Positions 56,691 to 64,000 of a stretch of 64,000 bases of DNA are shown piece by piece. Source of the DNA: UBA6107 sp034430175 (GTDB taxonomy: Bacteria; Chloroflexota; Anaerolineae; Anaerolineales; Anaerolineaceae); contig DAOUFI010000004.1 in assembly GCA_034430175.1 (NCBI GenBank), positions 124,001-188,000 of the forward strand. Direction: 5' to 3'. Under the pieces are notes generated by a model. That model was not told where the DNA came from. It was given only the letters and a program-made list of their open reading frames with translations, and did not search any database. Every line of letters starts with the position of its first letter. Position 1 is the stretch's first letter. Position numbers and translations under genes: made by a program.

Positions 56691-59600
56691 ATGGAAGCAA
56701 AGAGGGTGTCTGTTCATTTCGAACATCGAAAACGGGTGTGCTCAAGTCCACACCCGCTTTTTCGCATTATCCTAATCCTTTATTTTGCTTTCGCCGTTTT
56801 TTTTTCACCATTGCAAATTTCAACGGTCAGCGCCGAACCACTTCATAAAACAACTCAATCCTCATCAATTGGCATTAATGAGGATACCCTAACGATACTT
56901 GGATTTGCCATCTTTACTGTTGGCATGGGGGTAGTTGCTGGAACCTTGATTACCAATCGGTCTTTGGTTAAGAAGATCAATAAGAGAACGAGAGAATTGA
57001 AAGAAAGTGAGATGAAGTTTCGCAAAATCTTCGAGACTTCTCGAATTGGGATTGCCACGATTGATGAGAATGGGCATTTCCTATCTGCGAACCCGACCTT
57101 GTTGGAAATCTTTGGCTATACAGAAAATGAATTTGCCGATTTGAGTATAAAAGACATTTCCTATCCGGAGGACCTGGCAGCCAACCTGGTTTTGATAGAT
57201 GAATTATGGCACGACAAGCGCGAAAGCTATGTTCTTGAGAAACGCAACATCCATAAAGATGGTCATGTTATCCGCTGCCGGGTTACTGTCTCATTGGTAC
57301 GGGATGTTGCAGGCAAACCGTTGTTTGCTATTTCCTTGGTCGAAGATATCACTGAGGATCATAAACTGAAGGTATTACGTGAAGCTATCTTCGAAATTTA
57401 TCAGGTAACTAACAGCGCTACTTCGCTGGAGCAGTTCTATTTGTCCATTTATGAGACTCTGGGAAAGATTATGCCGGTAGACAATTTCTTCGTCGGCCTG
57501 TTTGACCCAGATGATGGAATGCTTCATTTCCCCTTTGTGAGAGATCAATTCGATTCTTCTACCGCCTCCATCAAACCCGGTAAAACCTTATCCAGTTATG
57601 TGATGAGGAAAAAGCAGCCTGTGCTGGTGGATGAAAAAAGATTCGATGAATTGTTACTGGCGGGTGAAATTGAACTGGTTGGTGCCAAACCGGTGGAGTG
57701 GCTTGGAGTTCCATTAATTATCGAAGATCAAGCAATTGGCGTGATGGTCGTCCAACACTATGATCAAAATTACCGTTTTGACTCAACGGATATCGAAGTT
57801 TTCACCTATGTTTCCAGTCAGTTGGCGACTACGATTGATAAAAGAAGGACGGAAGACGCTCTTATTCAATCAGACGCGGACATGCGCGCGCTGTTTGGCG
57901 CGATGACTGAGTTGGTCATGGTCCTGGACAAAGATGGGTGCTATCGGAAAATCGTTGGAACGAACACATCTTTACTCTACCGGCCTGCCAATGAATTGTT
58001 GGGGAGAACGCTGCATGAAGTGTTCGAGAGGGAAAAAGCGGATACATTGCTCTACTACATCCAGGAGACGCTGCGGACACATAAATTAACTGTGTTTGAG
58101 TATTCGATTCCCATCCAGGATAAAAACCTTTGGTTTTCGGCTTCGTTATCCCCAGTCACTGAAGACACGGTCATTTGGGTGGCTCGCGATATCACGGATC
58201 GAAAAAATATGGAGGAAGCTCTCCGAGACAATGAGGTCCGCTACCATTCCTTGTTTGAATATTCTCCCATTTCTTTATGGGAAGAAGACTTTTCAAGTAT
58301 CAAAAAGTATTTGAATTCGTTAGCCCAAAATGGTGTTACTGATTTTAGAAAATATCTCAGAGACAATCCCGATGAAGTAAAAAATATCCTTTCCCGCCTC
58401 CGAATCGTTGATGTCAATGAAGCTGCTTTACGACTCGTTCATGCCGAATCAAAAGAGCAATTGATCAATAATTTTGAGCGGATATTGGGAATAAACGACA
58501 ATGCTGGGATAATTCAACAATTGGCAAACGTTGCGGATGGAATCCTTGAATTCGATTTGGAAGCCACGAACAACACCCTTGATAATGAACCAATCAATGT
58601 TTATATACATTGGTCGGTAAGCGCAGGGTACGAAGAAACACTGGAAGAGGTTATCCTTTCCATCGAAGATATTACTCCTCGCAAGAAGGCTGAAGCGATA
58701 CTACGGCACCGTTCGCGCTTTGAAGAACAGCTCACCGAAATATCGACCCGTTTCATCAACCTGGATTCGAAGGATTTGGACGTCGAGATCAACCGGGCCT
58801 TGCAAGAAATCGGGGTTCTCGAAGGGGCGGATTGTTTCTGTGTTTTCCGGCTCGATAGTGACAAAGAAACCATGTCGATCACGCATGAGTGGTGCGCTGA
58901 GGGGATTCCCTCGCGGAAGGCCGAATATCAGAATATTCCATTCAATCTATCCTCATGGTATAGAAATGTGGATCTGGACCAACCGGTGATCGTGAACCGC
59001 CTGGATGATTTCCCCGCGGACGCGGTTTTTGAGCGGGAAAAGTTTCAGGCCTACAAGATACAATCGATAGCGTTTTTTCCGATGCGTGCCAACCAGAAAT
59101 TACTTGGTTGCCTGGGTTTCGAATCGGTAAAGAATAAACGGGAATGGGATCAGGATACTGCCCTGATGTTACAACAGGTTGCCAACGTGCTCAGTAACGC
59201 TATCGAGCGCGCGCGGCTACTCAATGAACTGGAAGACCGAGCCGTCCGCGACGAAATGACGGGAGTGTTCAACCGCCGCGGCTTTTTGGAAATGGCTAAT
59301 CTGGAATTGATACGCGCCAGCCGCTTTGGACGGCCCGTTTCGATTATCCTTTTTGACATCGACCAATTGAAACAGATTAACGATACGCTCGGTCATATCG
59401 TTGGTGACCGCGTGATCAAGGCGGTGATCAAAGGCGCCAAACGCAGCGTGCGGCAGATCGATCTGCTCGGACGCTGGGGGGGTGATGAATTTGTTATCCT
59501 CTTGCCTGAAGCGGACCTGTCTTCCGTGAATAAAATCGCGGATCGCCTGTGTAAGGATATCCGTGCTCACTCATTAAGTATTGATGGAAAAAAGATCGCC

Positions 59601-59729
59601 ATGACGGTCAGCGTGGGCGTAGCCACCACCGATGGCGCTGTCTTCTCGATTGACGAGCTGTTCAGCCGAGCCGACCGCGCCCTCTACGAAGCCAAGCAGG
59701 CTGGCCGCGACTGCGTCAAGGTTGGCTAA
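56691..59729 (+). CDS. Membrane-bound PAS/GAF diguanylate cyclase
   Basis: 1012 residues. Two hydrophobic segments (about 22-42 and 66-86) bracket a short outer loop. A PAS domain follows at about 104-225 (KIFETSRIGIATIDENGHFL), GAF at 232-395, PAS at about 405-510, a divergent PAS-like region at 515-670, a second GAF at 680-840 and GGDEF at about 845-1012. The active-site loop is intact (WGGDEF, 929-934) and the product-inhibition site RxxD lies five residues before (R921-D924). It would make cyclic di-GMP in response to bound ligands. A terminator-like hairpin lies inside codons 15-24, so the real start may be later or the gene may be attenuated. Confidence 0.9.
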   Translation: MEAKRVSVHFEHRKRVCSSPHPLFRIILILYFAFAVFFSPLQISTVSAEPLHKTTQSSSIGINEDTLTILGFAIFTVGMGVVAGTLITNRSLVKKINKRTRELKESEMKFRKIFETSRIGIATIDENGHFLSANPTLLEIFGYTENEFADLSIKDISYPEDLAANLVLIDELWHDKRESYVLEKRNIHKDGHVIRCRVTVSLVRDVAGKPLFAISLVEDITEDHKLKVLREAIFEIYQVTNSATSLEQFYLSIYETLGKIMPVDNFFVGLFDPDDGMLHFPFVRDQFDSSTASIKPGKTLSSYVMRKKQPVLVDEKRFDELLLAGEIELVGAKPVEWLGVPLIIEDQAIGVMVVQHYDQNYRFDSTDIEVFTYVSSQLATTIDKRRTEDALIQSDADMRALFGAMTELVMVLDKDGCYRKIVGTNTSLLYRPANELLGRTLHEVFEREKADTLLYYIQETLRTHKLTVFEYSIPIQDKNLWFSASLSPVTEDTVIWVARDITDRKNMEEALRDNEVRYHSLFEYSPISLWEEDFSSIKKYLNSLAQNGVTDFRKYLRDNPDEVKNILSRLRIVDVNEAALRLVHAESKEQLINNFERILGINDNAGIIQQLANVADGILEFDLEATNNTLDNEPINVYIHWSVSAGYEETLEEVILSIEDITPRKKAEAILRHRSRFEEQLTEISTRFINLDSKDLDVEINRALQEIGVLEGADCFCVFRLDSDKETMSITHEWCAEGIPSRKAEYQNIPFNLSSWYRNVDLDQPVIVNRLDDFPADAVFEREKFQAYKIQSIAFFPMRANQKLLGCLGFESVKNKREWDQDTALMLQQVANVLSNAIERARLLNELEDRAVRDEMTGVFNRRGFLEMANLELIRASRFGRPVSIILFDIDQLKQINDTLGHIVGDRVIKAVIKGAKRSVRQIDLLGRWGGDEFVILLPEADLSSVNKIADRLCKDIRAHSLSIDGKKIAMTVSVGVATTDGAVFSIDELFSRADRALYEAKQAGRDCVKVG
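56733..56762 (+). promoter_or_regulatory. Terminator-like hairpin inside the 5' end of the cyclase gene
   Basis: CGGGTGTG (56733-56740) and CACACCCG (56749-56756) form an 8-bp GC-rich stem followed by C and TTTTT. It lies 42-72 bases after the proposed start codon. It could be an attenuator or a sign that translation starts further downstream. Confidence 0.55.
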
Positions 59730-59850
59730 TAACCTCCCCCGCTTAATCCTTTTCAATTTCTTGTCTTGAAAAAAGACGGATTTGTAGTTCTATGTTGCAA
59801 TTAATGGGGTTTGAAGGGCGATAAATGGCTACACGCAATTTTAGTAATAA

Positions 59851-59878
59851 GTCCGGGAGGTCTCTTCCTCTCCCGGAC
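59851..59878. terminator. Hairpin between convergent genes
   Basis: GTCCGGGAG (59851-59859) and CTCCCGGAC (59870-59878) form a 9-bp stem in the gap between the cyclase and the convergent membrane protein gene. T-runs are weak, so confidence in termination is moderate. Confidence 0.65.
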
Positions 59879-59888
59879 CTAAATTTCT

Positions 59889-60608
59889 CTATTGATTTTT
59901 GACTTCGATTTCCGGTAGCGTCTCCAGATCGACTCCAAAACTCTCCAAATAATATCCGTCCACCCATAGTTGTACTTTGGTCTCGTCCACATCAATCGAA
60001 ACGCCAATAGCTTTCCCTTCCTGGCCCTCGGTCACGTGGTACCAACCAGGGTATCCCTTTGCCTGCCCATCCACGGTGAAGCAGGCACCCCATTGGGCTT
60101 GTCCACCAAAAGCGGCATCCTTGCGCGGCGCCACCCTGAAGCTGTAGCCTACCTGGGTTTTCTCGTTCAGACACACAAAGATCGGGGCCACCGGTGTGGC
60201 CGTGATCGTCGCAGTCGGTAAAGGCGTTCCGGTTGGTTCCAGTGTTGCTGTAGCCGTGGCAGGTTCTTTGGTCGCAGTGGCAGTCGCGATAGGCACCACT
60301 GATGGCTGCGCCGGCGCCATGGGTTGGTTCTTGGAAACGAGCATCAGTGCCAATGCAATGATCACCATAAGGCCCGCGACGGAACCACCAACCAGTGTCC
60401 ATGGACTCTTGCTCACCAGCCATTCCTTCACCTGCGCGAAACGCCAGACGATCAATCCACCTGTCAGTACGATACCAAGCAGGAACAGGATCCATCCCAA
60501 CACCGATTTACCAACGATCCCGCCGATCAATGCCAATACCGCGCCAGCTCCGATCCCTACCAGCACGATCCATTTGTTCAATCCATTCGATCCAATTGAA
60601 TCCATCAT
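59889..60608 (-). CDS. Membrane protein with Thr/Pro linker and outer domain, unknown function
   Basis: 239 residues. Three membrane helices (about 12-30, 34-53, 71-92) are followed by a Thr/Ala/Pro linker (about 95-140) and a C-terminal domain with two cysteines (FVCLNEKTQVGYSF and WGACFTVDG), so probably outside. It overlaps the upstream GT-C gene by 4 bases (ATGA type), which indicates translational coupling. No family recognised. Confidence 0.78.
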   Translation of the reverse strand: MMDSIGSNGLNKWIVLVGIGAGAVLALIGGIVGKSVLGWILFLLGIVLTGGLIVWRFAQVKEWLVSKSPWTLVGGSVAGLMVIIALALMLVSKNQPMAPAQPSVVPIATATATKEPATATATLEPTGTPLPTATITATPVAPIFVCLNEKTQVGYSFRVAPRKDAAFGGQAQWGACFTVDGQAKGYPGWYHVTEGQEGKAIGVSIDVDETKVQLWVDGYYLESFGVDLETLPEIEVKNQ

Positions 60609-62158
60609 TCCTCCAAATCGCTTATTCCTGACCCCCGCAGGTCATAGATGATATATCCTTCGCCGGAATCGTAAACCGGGTAGGTTTGATCCAGATAGGC
60701 CTTAAACTCTGGCACTGAGTTCAGGTCGTCCAGCATCGTGACCACGAAATACTTCTGCCCCTTGGCCAGGTCTTCGAACGTTGCCGCCATGTCGCCACTG
60801 TGACCAGCCAGGGCACGATGCTCCAACTCGTTCAAATCGGGCATGTAGGCAGCCTCGTACCAGCCGTAATATGCCAGACGACCGTTATAATCGTCCGTCA
60901 TCCCCAGCGAACTGGACCCTCTCAATTCGTCGCCCAGTTTTTGCCAGAATTGCGCCTGGCTGCGGTAATCGCTCCGTTTGAAATCGTTACGTACCTGCCA
61001 GATTGTCTCACCGACGATGGCAAAAAGCAAAATAAATGTGAATGTCTTGAAGAACCAGCCAGGTTTGATAAGCTCCCCTGCCCGCTTCAAAAGCACCTCT
61101 GCCACCGCGGCCAACCCAATCGCGGTGATCGGGATAATGGCCAGGTGATAATAATCGTGGGTGGTATAATAATATATGAAGAAAGCCCCGAAGAGAATAT
61201 ACCCGATCCATAACCCGAGCACCAGCGAGCGCTTTTCGTGTGAATCCAGCAGGGCAATCCCCAGCAACCCAAGCAAAAAGGCCGCGACACCCACCACCGT
61301 GACGATCATGTTGTTCCAGCGCAGGTATGAAACCGGATCGATGAGCATTGATGGGATGATACGATTGATCACGGCGGAATTGCCGATGAATTTAAGCACG
61401 AAAATTCCCAACAGATTGTAGATCAAGCCAGGCAGCAGCGCTGTCAGCCCCATCGCCCACACCTGCGGACTGCGCATGGCCTTCTTAAAGCCATATTTTC
61501 CGATCGCCAGCGCGATCATCGCGCCGCCCACGTAGAACATCGCCGTCAGCTTGGCATAAATCGTCAGTGCGCCCAACAAACCTGCCAGCAGCGCCCTGCC
61601 CCAGCCCGGTTTCTCGCTCCAGCGGTAAACCGCCCAGACCGTCCAGATGAGCAGTGTCACCATCAGGGGATCCGGCATGAAAGCCCGGCTGGCGGTGATA
61701 CCGTACGGGCAAAAGAGATAGAAACTCAATCCAAAGATCGCCCCATCAACGCTTACCAGCTTTTTGAGCAGCAGATATAGCGCCACCCCGCCAATCAGCC
61801 AGAACAGGCTGGCGTACAGGCGCGGATAGAACACATCCTCCCTACCGATCAACTGGTAGGTCCATCCCGCCAGCCGTTCCATGATCTCGGGTTCCTGCAC
61901 GGGTTGGTTGCGCCATTCCGTCAGCGCCATGTCGCGCTGCCATTCTGGCGCGTCCTTTTCAGCGCGGTAGAACATTCCCCGTGCCTTGAGCATCGATTGG
62001 AATTGGCGCGCTGGATGGAAATCTAGCGGCAGGTCGGTGAGATCGTAGACGCGAATGCCCAACGCGAGCACGTACAGAATCACCAGGCAGAGGACGATCT
62101 GCCATTGTTTTTTGAAAAGGACGGAGTTTAAGGGTTGGTTGTTCAAAGATTTCCTCAC
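60605..62158 (-). CDS. GT-C (family 39-like) membrane glycosyltransferase
   Basis: 517 residues, about 12 membrane helices. The first outer loop has DFHPARQFQSM with an acidic residue after helix 1, as in PMT/ArnT-type enzymes. The C-terminal soluble part (about 420-517) is short. It would move a sugar from a polyprenyl-phosphate donor to a protein or lipid outside the membrane. The neighbouring membrane protein may be a partner. Confidence 0.8.
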   Translation of the reverse strand: MRKSLNNQPLNSVLFKKQWQIVLCLVILYVLALGIRVYDLTDLPLDFHPARQFQSMLKARGMFYRAEKDAPEWQRDMALTEWRNQPVQEPEIMERLAGWTYQLIGREDVFYPRLYASLFWLIGGVALYLLLKKLVSVDGAIFGLSFYLFCPYGITASRAFMPDPLMVTLLIWTVWAVYRWSEKPGWGRALLAGLLGALTIYAKLTAMFYVGGAMIALAIGKYGFKKAMRSPQVWAMGLTALLPGLIYNLLGIFVLKFIGNSAVINRIIPSMLIDPVSYLRWNNMIVTVVGVAAFLLGLLGIALLDSHEKRSLVLGLWIGYILFGAFFIYYYTTHDYYHLAIIPITAIGLAAVAEVLLKRAGELIKPGWFFKTFTFILLFAIVGETIWQVRNDFKRSDYRSQAQFWQKLGDELRGSSSLGMTDDYNGRLAYYGWYEAAYMPDLNELEHRALAGHSGDMAATFEDLAKGQKYFVVTMLDDLNSVPEFKAYLDQTYPVYDSGEGYIIYDLRGSGISDLEE

Positions 62159-62357
62159 AGGCCTAAATGACAGCGTCCATTATACCCAATCCACTGCATT
62201 CCCGCTGAAAGCTTGTAATAAAATTCTCCCATTCTATCTTGTGGAGAGCGGCCAGGAGTGAGAAACGTATTCAGTTATACACTGCGCCTTGGGTTAAATA
62301 GTATTCACTAAATAATTGAATGCGATTCTACCGAAGAGGTGCCGGGCAAATAAATTC

Positions 62358-62771
62358 TTAATTCAGTTTTTGCGCCTCCTCGTATAGCGCCTTTTCTTCG
62401 TCAGTTTTTGGCTCAAAGTTGATGCCATGCGGGAGGGGTTTTCCATCCAGATCAACGTGGATGAATGTGATGAAGCCACGAACCGCCACTTTGCCATTGA
62501 CCGACACCTGGATGTTCGCGACGATCTTGGTCTCACCGGTCATCACCACCCGGCTGGTGAATGTTGCCAGTTCTCCTTTGCGGATCGGACGGGTGAACGT
62601 CATACCGTGGATCTTGAGGCAGACGATGTTCTCTGGTTTGGTCATCGATGCCGCTGCAATGAAACCGGATTCGACAAACCACTCGGCAGTGCGCCCGGCG
62701 TAAAGCGTACCATGATGATTCAGGTCTTCCCCTTTGACGAGATGAACGGATGTGTAAACCGGAAACTCCAT
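62358..62771 (-). CDS. Hotdog-fold acyl-CoA thioesterase
   Basis: 137 residues from the ATG at 62771, with AAGGAGA upstream; the frame up to 62828 is unsupported. HLVKGEDLNHHGTLYAGRTAEWFVESGF contains the catalytic region of YciA/BACH-type thioesterases (NHxGTLyaG), and FTRPIRKGELATFTSRVVMTG the second conserved block. It hydrolyses acyl-CoA in the cytoplasm; chain length is unknown. Confidence 0.88.
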   Translation of the reverse strand: MEFPVYTSVHLVKGEDLNHHGTLYAGRTAEWFVESGFIAAASMTKPENIVCLKIHGMTFTRPIRKGELATFTSRVVMTGETKIVANIQVSVNGKVAVRGFITFIHVDLDGKPLPHGINFEPKTDEEKALYEEAQKLN

Positions 62772-62939
62772 TTTTTTCTCCTTGTGTTGGCACAGATAAA
62801 TAAGATAAGCGATTGTAGTACCAGGCATGATGATAATACAGGTGAATTTGTCACATAATTGTCATATGTTTGGGTTTAGATATTTTCCGAATTATCCATT
62901 AACACATCCAAACGATTAGCCACCGTTTAATTGACCGCA

Positions 62940-63331
62940 GGCTGCCCAACGCCTTACGAAATCACCTGCCGCGGGGCTTGGAACTTCAAACCCACCGGCA
63001 ACGAACCGGGATATTGCAAGAAATCAGCCACACCTCCACAGTGAAGATCGTGGCGATCATCACCACGGCTTCATGCTCCAATGCTCAGATCACCGCACAG
63101 GTCACCGATGGTTCCAACTGGGATCATTCCTGGAGTTCAGCCATAACGCTGTTAATCGGCGGTGATTGCAAGCACCCTGATTCCAGCGCTTAGGCCGTCT
63201 GATACGAAGATCCGGGCACCTACACGATCACGGCTTCGGCACCCACATTTGGCATCACCCCCGCTTCTGTCAAGGGAATAATTGGCTTTGGCCAGAAGAG
63301 CCTAACCCAGTTCATTACCAGACCAAGATAA
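62940..63331 (+). pseudogene. Decayed gene for a secreted or surface protein
   Basis: Three coding-like pieces follow each other. The first frame reads GCPTPYEITCRGAWNF and stops at 63042. A second frame reads TSTVKIVAIITTASC and GSNWDHSWSSAITLLIGGDC, then a TAG at 63191 and a TGA at 63200. It continues in the same frame with YEDPGTYTITASAPTFG and SVKGIIGFGQKSLTQF up to TAA at 63331. The cysteine- and Thr-rich composition suggests a secreted Ig-like protein. One frame change and two internal stops mark it as broken. No intact relative was noticed in the window. Confidence 0.55.
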
Positions 63332-63435
63332 AGATAATCAGTAAACCTGGTTTGACTGAACAAATCGATTGGTTCAATAAATGGTTCAAAGAACTCGAAA
63401 GGCCTTGCTTTTTGATTTCTTTGAATTTTTACTTC

Positions 63436-63846
63436 TTACGTCGCCTTTTTTGGGGTAAGCAGGAATAATGATCCAACCCCGAGAACCAACTCCACTGCCC
63501 CGGCCAGAACCAGGTGCCACTGATAGGAGTCAAAGAATATATGGAAGATACTTGTCGGTGAAAAACCAGAAACATACGAAATGGGGATAAATAGAATCAG
63601 CGTCCCGAAGAGGATAGTTCCTAGCGCAATCAGTTTCGGCATGTGCATCTCTTCCAGCCGGGTTGCGAGACAGACGATCACCGCTGCGAACAGAATGGCC
63701 GCTGCTACGTCATAGAGCAATATCCATCGACCCAAAGTGAAATCTCCAGTGTTTAGCTTGACCAATTCATCTCTGACCAGATCGATGCCGCTTCCAATTA
63801 CGGGGAAGATCACCAATAATGCATAAAACCGGATTTTTTTGAACAT
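63436..63846 (-). CDS. Small four-helix membrane protein, unknown function
   Basis: 136 residues from the ATG at 63846, behind AAGGAGA. Four membrane helices (about 7-24, 39-60, 68-86, 103-124) with short loops and a KKAT tail. It is divergent from a PadR regulator gene across a perfect palindrome, so it is likely controlled by that regulator. No family recognised. Confidence 0.75.
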   Translation of the reverse strand: MFKKIRFYALLVIFPVIGSGIDLVRDELVKLNTGDFTLGRWILLYDVAAAILFAAVIVCLATRLEEMHMPKLIALGTILFGTLILFIPISYVSGFSPTSIFHIFFDSYQWHLVLAGAVELVLGVGSLFLLTPKKAT

Positions 63847-63882
63847 ACCGTTTCTCCTTCCCTCTTCAGTAAATTTTACCAC

Positions 63883-63911
63883 TTGACAAGATATGGATTT
63901 CGTAATATTCT
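63883..63911 (+). promoter_or_regulatory. Promoter of the PadR-type gene
   Basis: TTGACA (63883-63888) and TATTCT (63906-63911) with a 17-base spacer. The -10 box lies inside the 22-bp palindrome that follows. Confidence 0.7.
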
Positions 63912-63925
63912 ATATATAGAATATT
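63904..63925. promoter_or_regulatory. Perfect 22-bp operator palindrome
   Basis: The half AATATTCTATA is followed by its exact reverse complement, between the divergent membrane protein and PadR genes. An AT-rich palindrome of this kind fits PadR-type binding sites. It covers the -10 box, which suits autorepression. Confidence 0.75.
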
Positions 63926-63942
63926 ATATAACAAGGATATTT

Positions 63943-64000
63943 ATGACCAATTCAGAACTGATCCTGCTAAGCCTGATCGCCGAAAAGCCCCGCCACGGCT
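63943..64000 (+). CDS. PadR-family transcriptional regulator (5' end only)
   Basis: The ATG at 63943 has AAGGAT upstream and opens MTNSELILLSLIAEKPRHG, the typical N-terminus of PadR winged-helix regulators. The window ends after 19 codons. It probably binds the palindrome in front of it. Confidence 0.75.
   Translation, partial: MTNSELILLSLIAEKPRHG

Overview
The window looks like a chromosomal stretch of a Chloroflexota bacterium, most likely an Anaerolineae-type heterotroph. This is inferred from gene content: oligopeptide-type ABC importers serving sugar clusters, a sortase domain preceded by an LPxTG-like TGFAPG motif, Thr/Pro-rich linkers, an extended DppB, and GTAGGGGC palindromes between genes. 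I ran no taxonomic search. Base composition is moderately GC-rich and the gaps are AT-richer. I saw no rRNA, tRNA, CRISPR array, transposase or phage gene.

Layout. (1) 1-1090: 3' part of a membrane sensor (periplasmic solute-binding domain, TM helix, PAS). (2) 1554-10674, minus strand: a LacI-controlled oligosaccharide operon (lacI-type regulator, SBP, DppB, DppC, DppD, DppF, GH4 glycosidase, BadF/NagK-like kinase) behind a promoter with two operators, next to a GH10 xylanase-like lipoprotein (10811-12763). (3) 13542-19567: a second importer, DppD-DppF-SBP-DppB-DppC, whose SBP appears circularly permuted. (4) 19724-27055: a secreted unknown, bacterioferritin, a small membrane protein, an ABC-2 exporter and two tandem YdeI-family genes. 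(5) 27410-37740: a beta-helix/Ig/DUF11/sortase fusion, then envelope glycan-type genes (two large polytopic membrane proteins, methyltransferase, flippase-like protein, GT2) and a LOG-family enzyme. (6) 37977-44202: GH13 with a TetR regulator sharing an operator motif, a CAT-family acetyltransferase, an NTF2-like protein and two MFS transporters. (7) 44431-45897: C25 peptidase-like lipoprotein. (8) 45952-54393: an IMPase divergent from a DeoR-led cluster (APC permease, metallophosphoesterase, FGGY kinase, nucleotidyltransferase-like protein, BtpA family, FrlC-like isomerase). (9) 54511-64000: CPBP protease, ferritin-like/VIT1 transporter, a 1012-residue diguanylate cyclase, a GT-C enzyme, a thioesterase, a decayed gene, a small membrane protein and the start of a PadR regulator.

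How the genes work together. In region 2 the SBP, permeases and ATPases would import an oligosaccharide. The kinase could phosphorylate it and the GH4 enzyme could split the phosphorylated product, a route without PTS. In region 8 permease, kinase, isomerase, BtpA protein and phosphatases resemble a catabolic pathway for a sugar or sugar-amine. It shares FrlA/FrlC-like parts with fructoselysine use but lacks the known deglycase.

The strongest unusual signals are the permuted SBP at 15755-17476, the DeoR-led catabolic cluster, the sortase fused to a surface-protein body, and a dispersed family of about a dozen intergenic palindromes.
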